A program made the position numbers and the translations under genes. Below, piece after piece: positions 15,395 through 22,542 of a stretch of DNA of 30,956 bases (position 1 is the stretch's first letter; each line of letters starts with the position of its first letter). The notes beneath the pieces were generated by a model. It was not told where the DNA came from and searched no databases. It saw nothing but the letters and a program-made list of their open reading frames with translations. Source of the stretch: a virus; the IMG/VR virus record IMGVR_UViG_3300024259_002324, positions 1 to 30,956 of that record; one strand, given 5' to 3'.

Positions 15395-15717
15395 TGGGAA
15401 AGTGGAATTACAGATTAGTATATCATCCTCCTTCAACCTATATGGTTAGTAAGACAAAGTTTGATAGAGAAGAGTATCTTGCTATACATGAAGTCTATTA
15501 CGATGATGATGGAAATCCTAATAGTATGACAATAGATGAGATAGTAACAGGTGACGAAGGACCATTTTCTTTGTCATCTTTAAAGTGGATATTAGAACAT
15601 CAGTTAGAAGCATTAACAAAACCGATATTAACAGATAAACTTGAAAACAGTCAATATAAAGAAATTTCACAGGAGAAACAAGATGACTTTAGCAAAAGCA
15701 TTGAAGCAAAAGAATAG
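15394..15717 (+). CDS. Small conserved phage-type protein (WNYR...IHEVYYD)
   Basis: A 107-residue protein starting MGKWNYRLVYH, then YLAIHEVYYDDDGNPNSMT and ALTKPILTDKL. This arrangement is familiar from small uncharacterised proteins in many phages and prophages (recalled, not checked), and I know of no assigned function. The domain appears complete; the last 20 residues are Lys/Glu-rich and run over the next gene's start. Confidence 0.8.
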   Translation: MGKWNYRLVYHPPSTYMVSKTKFDREEYLAIHEVYYDDDGNPNSMTIDEIVTGDEGPFSLSSLKWILEHQLEALTKPILTDKLENSQYKEISQEKQDDFSKSIEAKE

Positions 15718-16114
15718 ACTGGCTCAAAAAATCTCTAAACTTCAACAAGAGATTCAAAGAGAAAACAGTGTTAGAGCGGACGATCCTAGAAAGATCAACG
15801 TAGAAGATTTGTTCAAAGAACTTAATAATAAAGTTGATGAACTTATCAAATTGAAAATTGCTATTTTTATAGCTTCTACTCCAATGAGAGAAAGCATTTT
15901 AAGACTTAGTGAGCTGAAGTCTAAGGTCGTCTTTCTTCAAAGTATTAGCACAACAGAGGGCATAGTCAGCGGTTTTAGAGAAGATCCCGTTGAGTATACT
16001 GTGGTCTACGATAAAATATTTGTAAAAGAACAGGTAGAATTGTGTGAGAAGAAGATAGATGAAATCCAAGATGAGTTGGACAAGTTTAACCACACAACAG
16101 ATATAGATGTTTAA
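15683..16114 (+). CDS. Coiled-coil protein, DUF6847-like
   Basis: A 143-residue protein starting MTLAKALKQKNRLAQKISKL. The ATG at 15683 has AGGAG seven bases upstream and was preferred over an in-frame ATG at 15641. The N-terminal helix followed by QQEIQRENS and a second helical half with EKKIDEIQDELDKFN point to an antiparallel coiled coil. The MTLAKALK...NRLA start is typical of the DUF6847 group of small phage and bacterial proteins of unknown function. It overlaps the upstream gene by 35 nt and ends the ligase operon. Confidence 0.8.
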   Translation: MTLAKALKQKNRLAQKISKLQQEIQRENSVRADDPRKINVEDLFKELNNKVDELIKLKIAIFIASTPMRESILRLSELKSKVVFLQSISTTEGIVSGFREDPVEYTVVYDKIFVKEQVELCEKKIDEIQDELDKFNHTTDIDV

Positions 16115-16116
16115 CG

Positions 16117-16285
16117 GTTAGGAGAATTGGAAGAACAGAAAAAATGGATATTTACGAACGCCTTTATGGCACTTTGATTTTGATCTTATGATATAAAAAT
16201 TCAAGATTCAATTTTATAACACATAAGAAGCAAAAAGTAAAATTCAATATATTATATTTTTTCTAAGTACTTTGATTCTCCTAAC
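16117..16285 (+). repeat. 11-bp inverted repeat flanking a noncoding segment
   Basis: GTTAGGAGAAT at 16117-16127 is the exact reverse complement of ATTCTCCTAAC at 16275-16285. The 147 bp between them hold no credible gene but include an AT-rich hairpin (16185-16227). The 293-bp gap 16115-16407 as a whole contains this repeat pair, the hairpin and the promoter at 16328. The pair could be the base of a long RNA stem, or the ends of a small lost element. Confidence 0.45.
16185..16227 (+). other. AT-rich hairpin
   Basis: CTTATG at 16185-16190 pairs with CATAAG at 16222-16227; inside, TATAAAAATT pairs with AATTTTATA with one bulged A, around a loop of about eight bases. There is no T-run after it, so it is not a typical terminator. 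It may stabilise the 3' end of the ligase-operon mRNA. Confidence 0.4.
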
Positions 16286-16327
16286 TTATATCTTTTTCGG
16301 AAAAAGTAGAAAAAAGTGAAAAAAGAG

Positions 16328-16355
16328 TTGACATTCATAAGCGAAAGCTTATAAT
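16328..16355 (+). promoter_or_regulatory. Sigma70 promoter for the hydrolase/vWA operon
   Basis: Perfect TTGACA (16328-16333), 16-bp spacer containing AAGCGAAAGC, perfect TATAAT (16350-16355). The AAGCGAAAGCTT core has an AAGC/GCTT inverted repeat. Leader of about 45 nt before the ATG at 16408. Confidence 0.85.
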
Positions 16356-16407
16356 GTTGTATATTGTAGTAATAGATGATAATAAATAATTTGGAAAGGA
16401 CGTAGCA

Positions 16408-17217
16408 ATGGCAGAACGAACAGATCTATTAATCATTGACCCACAAATCGATTTCTGTGATCCCAATGGTAGTCTTTATGTTGATGGGGCAGAAAAAGAC
16501 ATGGAAAGAGTAGCCTCGCTAATAGATAGATGCGGGTCTAAAATTAAACAAATCCACGTAACACTGGATTGTCACCACTTGATAGATGTTGCTCACCCTC
16601 CAATGTGGAGAGATAGTGACGGAAATCCACCACCAGATTTTACGGAAATTACCGCTCAAGAAATGAGAGACGGAAAATGGACTCCTGTTCTACTTCAGTA
16701 TAAGCAGAGATTCATTGACTATGCCGATGCTCTGGAATCTTCTAAGAAAAAGAAACTTTGTATTTGGCCACCTCACTGCTTAATTGGAAGTAATGGCAAT
16801 GCTGTTTTTCCAGTGCTGTTTGATGCCCTAAAAAAATGGGAAGAGAACAATAAAAAGAATGTTCACTATGTTAGTAAGGGTTCTAATCCGTTCACGGAAC
16901 ATTACTCTGCTGTTAAAGCAGAAGTTACTGATCCAACTGACCCAACAACTCAGTTGAATACCAAACTTATCCAAACTATTCAGGATGCTGATGTTACATG
17001 GATAGCGGGAGAGGCTGGAAGTCACTGCGTTAAAGAGACTGTCGAAGATATTGCTGACGGATTCGGTGATGATAGTTATATTAAAAAGCTGAAACTGCTA
17101 ACAGATGCTGTTAGTCCTGTTATCAGCCCATTCGTAGATTTTCCTGCTATTCAGGCGCAGTTTATTGCTGACCTGACTGCAAGGGGAATGCAAACTGCAC
17201 TGACAACTGATTTTTAA
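16408..17217 (+). CDS. Nicotinamidase-like cysteine hydrolase
   Basis: A 269-residue member of the isochorismatase/nicotinamidase superfamily. The triad is visible: Asp11 in IDPQIDF, Lys in VSKGSNPF (near 155) and Cys in GSHCVKET (near 206). TLDCHHLIDVAHP supplies the Asp/His/His of a metal site, and WPPHCLIGSNG matches the WPxHCxxG-xG segment of nicotinamidases, so nicotinamide to nicotinate is the most likely reaction. It is longer than typical PncA (about 190-215) because of insertions after residue 60. AAAGGA precedes the ATG. It is first in an operon, 11 nt before the vWA gene. With nadD in the same window, a role in NAD salvage is plausible. Confidence 0.85.
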   Translation: MAERTDLLIIDPQIDFCDPNGSLYVDGAEKDMERVASLIDRCGSKIKQIHVTLDCHHLIDVAHPPMWRDSDGNPPPDFTEITAQEMRDGKWTPVLLQYKQRFIDYADALESSKKKKLCIWPPHCLIGSNGNAVFPVLFDALKKWEENNKKNVHYVSKGSNPFTEHYSAVKAEVTDPTDPTTQLNTKLIQTIQDADVTWIAGEAGSHCVKETVEDIADGFGDDSYIKKLKLLTDAVSPVISPFVDFPAIQAQFIADLTARGMQTALTTDF

Positions 17218-17228
17218 GGAATCTTATC

Positions 17229-17969
17229 GTGAACAGTAAAACTTTAGAACAACACAGTTTAACGGGCCAGCACTTTGGTTATTCAGCGGCAGGGATTGAT
17301 GATCTTGGTGCTACTGAATACACTCTTGTCACTATCGCAGTTGATGAGAGTGGTAGTGTCTCTGCCTTTAAAGATGAAATGATAGCTTGTATTCAAGAAG
17401 TTGTCAAGGCATGTAAGTTCAGTCCAAGATCTGATTACCTGCTTATAAGACTTGTTGCTTTTAACGGAGCTATGAGAGAAATTCACGGATTTAAACAGTT
17501 GATAGACTGTGATGTGAATGACTATCTTGGAGCAATCACTCCTTGTGGAAGCACAGCTTTGTTTGAGACTGCTCGTAATGCTATCACTGCTACAAATGAT
17601 TATGGTAAGCAGTTGGCAGATAGCGATTTTGAAGCTAATGCTATTGTCTTTATTATTACTGACGGTGGAGACAACTCATCAGGAAGTATAACTGCAACTG
17701 AGGTCGGCAATGTTTTAAATGAAGCAAGGAGAGACGAAGCTCTTGAGTCAATCAATACTATCCTGATCGGTGTCGGAGTTGGTAGTTATAGCGGAGTTAG
17801 CACTTACCTTGATGCCTTCAAAAACGATGCTGGGCTAACTCAGTATGTAGAGATTAAAGATGCTAATGATAAAAGTTTGGCAAAAGTTGCAGACTTTATT
17901 TCTAAGTCTGTATCAAGTCAAAGTTCTTCTCTTGGAACAGGCGGTCCAAGTCAAGCATTGACTTTCTAA
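17229..17969 (+). CDS. vWA (TerY-like) domain protein
   Basis: A 246-residue protein with one von Willebrand A domain. The MIDAS metal site is complete: DESGS at 39-43, the Thr in CGSTALFE (near 117) and Asp in ITDGGDN (near 145). GTG start with AAGGA eight bases upstream. No signal peptide, so cytoplasmic. The C-terminal tail is Ser-rich (SKSVSSQSSSLGTGG). Single-domain cytoplasmic vWA proteins of this type are called TerY when they occur with a PP2C phosphatase and a protein kinase, as here (18274 and 20424). In that scheme the vWA protein is a likely phosphorylation target or scaffold. A terminator hairpin follows directly. Confidence 0.9.
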   Translation: MNSKTLEQHSLTGQHFGYSAAGIDDLGATEYTLVTIAVDESGSVSAFKDEMIACIQEVVKACKFSPRSDYLLIRLVAFNGAMREIHGFKQLIDCDVNDYLGAITPCGSTALFETARNAITATNDYGKQLADSDFEANAIVFIITDGGDNSSGSITATEVGNVLNEARRDEALESINTILIGVGVGSYSGVSTYLDAFKNDAGLTQYVEIKDANDKSLAKVADFISKSVSSQSSSLGTGGPSQALTF

Positions 17970-17989
17970 AAACAATTTCGTGGGCATGG

Positions 17990-18028
17990 AACCCTACCTG
18001 TCCTTTTGGGTGGGTAGGGTTTTTTTTA
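17990..18028 (+). terminator. Rho-independent terminator or attenuator
   Basis: AACCCTACC (17990-17998) pairs with GGTAGGGTT ending at 18021, a 9-bp stem with a 14-base loop, followed by an unbroken T run to 18028. It lies after the vWA gene and only 14 nt before the next start, with no promoter in between, so it probably lets a fraction of transcription through to the PP2C genes. Confidence 0.85.
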
Positions 18029-18042
18029 TAGGAGAAAATAAA

Positions 18043-18273
18043 ATGGAACTGACAGTAGAAATGTTAAGAATAGCAATAGCAGGAAAACCAGCTAATGCTA
18101 AAGTAAAAATAGGCACATGCACATTCGACAACGATGGAGAAACTATAAGAAGCAAAGAAGCCGCTGATATATATGAAGTTAATAGTTACGCTCCAGATGA
18201 AGCAGACCCATCAGATACCTCACAAATAAAAACTGTGGTATTAACAATAGTAGGATCAATAGGAGAGAAATAA
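18043..18273 (+). CDS. Small unknown protein
   Basis: A 76-residue protein. ATG at 18043 with AGGAG eight bases upstream; an in-frame ATG at 17980 is rejected because it would be translated through the terminator hairpin. It starts MELTVEMLRIAIAGKPANAKVKIG, a helix then strand pattern of small phage proteins with a 'regulate L-x-G-x-P-x-x-A-x-V-x-I-G' motif of unknown role, and ends with a hydrophobic strand (IKTVVLTIVGSIG). The stop abuts the ATG of the phosphatase gene. Confidence 0.75.
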   Translation: MELTVEMLRIAIAGKPANAKVKIGTCTFDNDGETIRSKEAADIYEVNSYAPDEADPSDTSQIKTVVLTIVGSIGEK

Positions 18274-19125
18274 ATGAATACCGATTGTGCTTTTTATATT
18301 GGAACCACTCATGATATTTGTCAAGACTATGCTCTAGCAGGTCAAAAATCTATCGCAGTGTCAGACGGTTGTTCAGGTTCTCCTCGTTCTGATATAGGAT
18401 CAAGAGTTCTTAGCATAACTGCTATGAATAAAATGGTAGAGTTAGATAGCCTTGCAAATTTTGATGAAAAAGAATGTATCCTACTTGCTCGTCCTGCTAT
18501 AAAAATACTGAATATGCCTAATGAATGTTTAGATGCGACTCTTCTCACTGCTACAGCGTATGAGACAGGAGCTATGGCATTATGTTATGGTGATGGAGTT
18601 ATAGCTATCAAAATTAAGAACGGCAATTTGGTTATCATAGATTGTGCTTATTCTGACAGCTATCCATTTTACATGAACTATCTTTATGATCGAACTGGCA
18701 GGTATTCAGATTGGATTCAAAACCATAACAAAAGAGATGTTGCTCAGACAGTCCTTAGCCCTGAGGGAGAATGGATAGCAACAGTGTCAGCAAAACATAA
18801 CGTTGAACGAATAGAAAATGATCTTGGTCTTATAAGATTAACTGAGAACAGAGTGGCTGTAGAAATAGCTGTTAAAGAAGAAGTAGAATATATGGCTATT
18901 ATGTCAGATGGTGTTCATAGTTTTTATGAAACTATTATGACAAATACTTCTAAATGTAACAAGTCTCTATCTTACATAGATGTAGTTAAAGAACTTTTAT
19001 CTTTCAAGAATTTTAATACATCATTCGTTCAAAGAAGAATGAATAAGTTTCGTAAGAATTGTGCTAAAAAGAACTGGGGCAATGCTGATGATCTTTCATT
19101 AGCTGTTATTTATTTCGGAGAATAA
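18274..19125 (+). CDS. PP2C-like protein phosphatase
   Basis: A 283-residue protein of the PP2C (PPM) Ser/Thr phosphatase family, of the compact bacterial PP2C_2 type. Metal-site motifs in order: QDYA near residue 16, AVSDGCSGSP near 28, LDATLL near 87, GDGVIAIK near 104, IMSDGVHSF near 210 and the terminal NADDLSLAVIYF near 270. It should remove phosphate from proteins using two Mn or Mg ions. AGGAGAG precedes the ATG. It lies between a vWA protein gene and, after an inserted homing endonuclease gene, a protein kinase gene, and probably reverses that kinase. Confidence 0.9.
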   Translation: MNTDCAFYIGTTHDICQDYALAGQKSIAVSDGCSGSPRSDIGSRVLSITAMNKMVELDSLANFDEKECILLARPAIKILNMPNECLDATLLTATAYETGAMALCYGDGVIAIKIKNGNLVIIDCAYSDSYPFYMNYLYDRTGRYSDWIQNHNKRDVAQTVLSPEGEWIATVSAKHNVERIENDLGLIRLTENRVAVEIAVKEEVEYMAIMSDGVHSFYETIMTNTSKCNKSLSYIDVVKELLSFKNFNTSFVQRRMNKFRKNCAKKNWGNADDLSLAVIYFGE

Positions 19126-19126
19126 A

Positions 19127-19492
19127 ATGGCAGGGTTAGAAGTTAACTATTTTTGTATTCGTTGCATGACATCTCTAACAGGCAAGCAAGAGAAATTTTG
19201 TAGTGATAAGTGTGGCAGAAAGTATAGACATAAAATATCTAACCGCAAAAAATGGAAAGAAATTAATGCCAAAGCTAAAACTAAAAAAATAGAAAAAAAG
19301 ACCAGACGAAAAATACTGATTGAACAAGAAGCAAAAAGGCGAGAGGAATTGGAATCAAAAGATATTTGTCCTGCTTGTGGATCTTGGGATAAAGATACAA
19401 GAAAAGATTATGATGTGATTTATAAGGGAATCAAAGGTAAATGTTTAAATCCTATTTGTAAGGCAGAATGGAAAATAAAAGTTCCTAACTAA
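19127..19492 (+). CDS. Small zinc-finger protein
   Basis: A 121-residue protein with two zinc sites: CIRC...FCSDKCGRKYR at residues 11-30 (an FCS-x-x-C treble-clef pattern) and CPAC...CLNPIC near residues 84-115 (zinc ribbon). Between them lies a very basic helix (RKKWKEINAKAKTKKIEKKTRRK) that could bind nucleic acid. GGAG precedes the ATG one base after the phosphatase stop, so it is in that operon. It ends 6 nt before the stop of the convergent homing endonuclease. No specific function is recognised. Confidence 0.82.
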   Translation: MAGLEVNYFCIRCMTSLTGKQEKFCSDKCGRKYRHKISNRKKWKEINAKAKTKKIEKKTRRKILIEQEAKRREELESKDICPACGSWDKDTRKDYDVIYKGIKGKCLNPICKAEWKIKVPN

Positions 19493-19498
19493 AATAAT

Positions 19499-20317
19499 TT
19501 AAATTTTTATTATTCCTAACTTTCTTTCCATAAATGGTATTTTTAATAGTATTGCTTTCTTTTTTATTTTAATTAAGAGAGGCCTATATGAGATATACAT
19601 TTCAGCTAGTTTGTATTTTTTTCTTATGCTTTTATCATCTTGAGGCAAATTAATGCTTCTTTCTCTAATAAATGCAGGTTTGGAGTTGCATTTTTCATTA
19701 AAATAATCATATAAGAAGTTTTTAATATAATCTAGATTTTGTAACCAAGAAGGATGTAATGATATACTAAGAGTATATGCTTCACAATTTTTATTTTTAC
19801 TGATACTCCCATCTCCATCTATAATTCCCATAATGAGAGAGAATAAAAGTTCTTCATTTTGTATATTTAAGTCGCAAGGTTCATATGTTTTTCTGTTAGT
19901 TATTTTAAATTTATTTTTTAACTGCCTTACATTAGAGGCATCTATAGATCGTACCTGGCAATAATCATGAGGCATTTTATGTATTTTATTATTAGAATTT
20001 ATAAATTTTTTATACCTTAAAAGATGATCCATATCTTTATAACTCATTCCTAAAGAAATTCTATTTTCTGTAAAGCTACCATCTGCCATTAAAAACCCTA
20101 TCCAATAATAAGATATAGGGTCATCTCTTAATAAAATAGAAATATCAGATAATTTTCTAGATTTTCTACGTATTTTTAAATATCTAGCTTTATCTTTAAT
20201 TTGACTCCATGTCCTATTTCTTAAACTCCCCATTAAGAGATGTTTACTCCCTTCATAATAATTCCTGATTAAAAAATTAGTTTCTAATTCTGTCCATTTA
20301 TTATATCTTTTAATCAT
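19499..20317 (-). CDS. LAGLIDADG homing endonuclease (minus strand)
   Basis: A 272-residue paralog of the endonuclease at 9013. Two LAGLIDADG helices, WIGFLMADGSFTE near residue 80 and LIMGIIDGDGSIS near 165, each keep the catalytic Asp. The N-terminus (NKWTELETNFLIRNYY...RTWSQIKDKARYLKI) is the same SANT-like unit. Shared features with the first copy include KD-DH after helix 1, PCD before helix 2 and SWL-NL after it. It lacks the C-terminal HTH. AGGTAA precedes the ATG. It lies opposite to its neighbours and splits the phosphatase genes from the kinase gene, which suggests later insertion. Confidence 0.92.
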   Translation of the reverse strand: MIKRYNKWTELETNFLIRNYYEGSKHLLMGSLRNRTWSQIKDKARYLKIRRKSRKLSDISILLRDDPISYYWIGFLMADGSFTENRISLGMSYKDMDHLLRYKKFINSNNKIHKMPHDYCQVRSIDASNVRQLKNKFKITNRKTYEPCDLNIQNEELLFSLIMGIIDGDGSISKNKNCEAYTLSISLHPSWLQNLDYIKNFLYDYFNEKCNSKPAFIRERSINLPQDDKSIRKKYKLAEMYISYRPLLIKIKKKAILLKIPFMERKLGIIKI

Positions 20318-20389
20318 AATTTTACCTATTAAATAATCTCTCTTAACGGGTATATGTTTAATAGTTTTTACTAAAATCCTTTAATATTC

Positions 20390-20417
20390 TTGACAAAAGC
20401 GAAAAAAAAGTTATAAT
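20390..20417 (+). promoter_or_regulatory. Sigma70 promoter of the kinase gene
   Basis: Perfect TTGACA (20390-20395), 16-bp spacer with AAAGCGAAA, perfect TATAAT (20412-20417). The predicted transcription start falls at 20424-20425, on the kinase ATG, so the mRNA may be leaderless. Confidence 0.85.
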
Positions 20418-20423
20418 TATGAA

Positions 20424-22106
20424 ATGAAAGTGAAAATACAAAAAACCAATAAGGAAATCAATTTAACGAAAAATAAGTTTGTTAGCTCTGGAGGGGAAGG
20501 TTTGATCTTCGCTTCTAAGGGGTACGCTTATAAGATATATAATAATATTAAAGCTGTTATCCCCTATGCTAAAATGCAAGAGTTATCTTTGATTAAAGAT
20601 TCGAATGTTATAAAACCAGAAAGATTGCTCTTGAATGGTAAAAATCAGCCCGTTGGTTATACCATGAAGCATATCTCACAATCTTATGCCCTTTGTCAGA
20701 TATTCCCCAAAGCATTCAGAGATAGAATGGGGTTAGATATAAAAAATATTCTTGATCTTGTCCAAAAAATGCAAAAAACTATAACAAATATACATGATCA
20801 GAAAATTCTGATTGTCGATTTAAATGAAATGAATTTTCTTGTAAATAAAAAATTTGATAATGTATTTTTCATAGATGTAGATAGCTATCAAACTCAAAGT
20901 TTCCCCGCTACGGCTATTATGGAGTCTATCAGAGATAGACATAACGTTTCCTTTAGTGAATTAACTGACTGGTTTTCATTTGCTATAGTATCATTTCAGA
21001 TGTTCACTTCAATACACCCCTACAAAGGGAAACACCCTTCCATAAAAGGTATGGAAGATAGAATGATGGCCAATATCCCTGTCTTTCATAAAGATGTCAA
21101 ATTCCCAAAAAACGTATTGCCTTTTGATGTTATACCTAAGGCATATAAAGATTGGTATAAAGCAGTCCTGTATGAAGGAAAGAGATTTGCTCCTCCAACA
21201 GATCTTGTTCAGATGATTGTTGTGCCTGTTGTAGTTACAACAGTCATAGGCAATGAGAGTTTTGATATCACAGAAGTGTTTGAATATGATAGCAATATAA
21301 TCAGATATATATCTGTGAACGGAACAAGGGCAACAATAACTTCTGATGATCTTTATATAGGTAATAAAAAGGTTGTCCAAACGTGTGATAAAAACATGCA
21401 TATTGCTGTAACCCCATTAATGAATAAAATTATATCAGTAACACTTGTTGATGGAAGTATTTCACTTTATAACTCTACTGATGGAGATATACCTACACAC
21501 GATATAAAAGCAGATGATATTATGTCTTACAAAGATAGAGTCTATATTAAAAATAATGATAAGGTGTCTGAACTTAGCTTTGTTGAGATGGGAAAGAATA
21601 TTCACGCAGTCCCTAAGCACGTAGGAAACGTTATGGAGAACTCTTCTAAGTTTTATGATGGAGTTATCATACAAAACGTTTTAGGCTCTTTCGTGGCATC
21701 TGTGTTCCCCTCAGCAGGAGTTCACCATCAGATCCAATGCCAAGAGTTTAAGGGCTATCAAGTTATCGAAGCTAAGTATCGAGACAACGTTCTTATTGTT
21801 ATTGCCAGCAAAAAAGGAAAATACGATAAGTTTATTTTGAAATTCGATGAGAAGTTCTCCTCTTATTCATTAAGAAAAGTCGAAGATGTGTCATATGTTG
21901 GTATTAACTTTACCGTTTTAGATAATGGTCTAGTAGTCCATATTAACGAAAATGAAGAATTGGAAATATTCTCTAATAAAAAAGACTCAGGCAAAGTAAA
22001 AGTGATCGATAATAATTTGATAACAGGAGACATGAAACTGTTTAACGATGGTGTTCAAGTTATGTTCTCCAAGGGTAAAAAACTGTATAAACTTAAGATG
22101 AAATAA
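20424..22106 (+). CDS. Protein kinase with C-terminal beta-rich domain
   Basis: A 560-residue protein. Residues 15-265 form a compact Ser/Thr-type protein kinase: glycine loop SSGGEGLIFA (21-30), Lys37 in YKIY, catalytic loop VDLNEMNFLV with D132 and N137 (the usual His is Val131), metal-binding DVD at 151-153 in place of DFG, and DWFSFAIVSFQM in the F helix. Residues 275-560 are many short strands with a periodic look, possibly a beta-propeller; not recognised. Kinases of TerY-P triads also carry extra C-terminal domains. The ATG has no SD and lies 7 nt after a TATAAT, so leaderless translation is likely. It is followed by the 22108 gene in the same operon. Confidence 0.88.
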   Translation: MKVKIQKTNKEINLTKNKFVSSGGEGLIFASKGYAYKIYNNIKAVIPYAKMQELSLIKDSNVIKPERLLLNGKNQPVGYTMKHISQSYALCQIFPKAFRDRMGLDIKNILDLVQKMQKTITNIHDQKILIVDLNEMNFLVNKKFDNVFFIDVDSYQTQSFPATAIMESIRDRHNVSFSELTDWFSFAIVSFQMFTSIHPYKGKHPSIKGMEDRMMANIPVFHKDVKFPKNVLPFDVIPKAYKDWYKAVLYEGKRFAPPTDLVQMIVVPVVVTTVIGNESFDITEVFEYDSNIIRYISVNGTRATITSDDLYIGNKKVVQTCDKNMHIAVTPLMNKIISVTLVDGSISLYNSTDGDIPTHDIKADDIMSYKDRVYIKNNDKVSELSFVEMGKNIHAVPKHVGNVMENSSKFYDGVIIQNVLGSFVASVFPSAGVHHQIQCQEFKGYQVIEAKYRDNVLIVIASKKGKYDKFILKFDEKFSSYSLRKVEDVSYVGINFTVLDNGLVVHINENEELEIFSNKKDSGKVKVIDNNLITGDMKLFNDGVQVMFSKGKKLYKLKMK

Positions 22107-22107
22107 A

Positions 22108-22458
22108 ATGGACGAGCAAAAAGAATATTGGATTAGATTATTTATTAAAAGATGCCTCTCTTTGGACAATTATGAAAAACAAAGACATCTCTTTATTGAG
22201 TGGTGTGGAAAAACATATAACGTCTCAGATGGTATTTTTGAAGATCTAAAAAAGAAGTATACAATAAAAAACTATATTGATAGGCTTGTTCCTGTTATAG
22301 ATAAGTATTTTACGCTTGAAGATCTAAAGGCTTCTATTAGATTTTATTCTTCCGATGCTGGAAAAAAGATATTAGATTATCAATTTTCTCAGGATATGGG
22401 AGAAGTCGGAAAAGATATAGGAGAAGAGATAGAAAAAGATTTTGCAAAGAAGAAATAA
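22108..22458 (+). CDS. DUF2059-like small protein
   Basis: A 116-residue protein starting one base after the kinase stop. The second half, LVPVIDKYFTLEDLKASIRFYSSDAGKKILDYQ, matches the DUF2059 signature (KYFT-x-x-DL...FY-S-x-GKK), a helical domain of unknown function. Family members are usually exported, but this copy has no signal peptide and should be cytoplasmic. The C-terminus is a charged helix. Cotranscription with the kinase suggests a shared role, but nothing indicates what it is. Confidence 0.8.
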   Translation: MDEQKEYWIRLFIKRCLSLDNYEKQRHLFIEWCGKTYNVSDGIFEDLKKKYTIKNYIDRLVPVIDKYFTLEDLKASIRFYSSDAGKKILDYQFSQDMGEVGKDIGEEIEKDFAKKK

Positions 22459-22464
22459 TTTCAC

Positions 22465-22493
22465 TTGACACAAAGTGAAAAAAGTGATATAAT
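22465..22493 (+). promoter_or_regulatory. Sigma70 promoter of the radical SAM operon
   Basis: Perfect TTGACA (22465-22470), 17-bp spacer with AAAGTGAAAAAAGTGA, perfect TATAAT (22488-22493). Leader of about 43 nt that carries the same 17-nt element as the leader at 11414. Confidence 0.85.
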
Positions 22494-22508
22494 CTCATTT
22501 CGAATGAT

Positions 22509-22525
22509 AATAATGATATAAATAA
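22509..22525 (+). repeat. 17-nt leader element, copy 2
   Basis: AATAATGATATAAATAA, identical to 11414-11430 and in the same place relative to its promoter. A looser relative (GATGATAATAAATAA) lies in the leader near 16375. Confidence 0.45.
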
Positions 22526-22542
22526 TTAGAAATGAAGAACTT

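Noticed and set aside
17980-18042. Upstream in-frame ATG for the 76-residue protein
   Set aside because: It would be translated through the terminator hairpin and poly-T tract.
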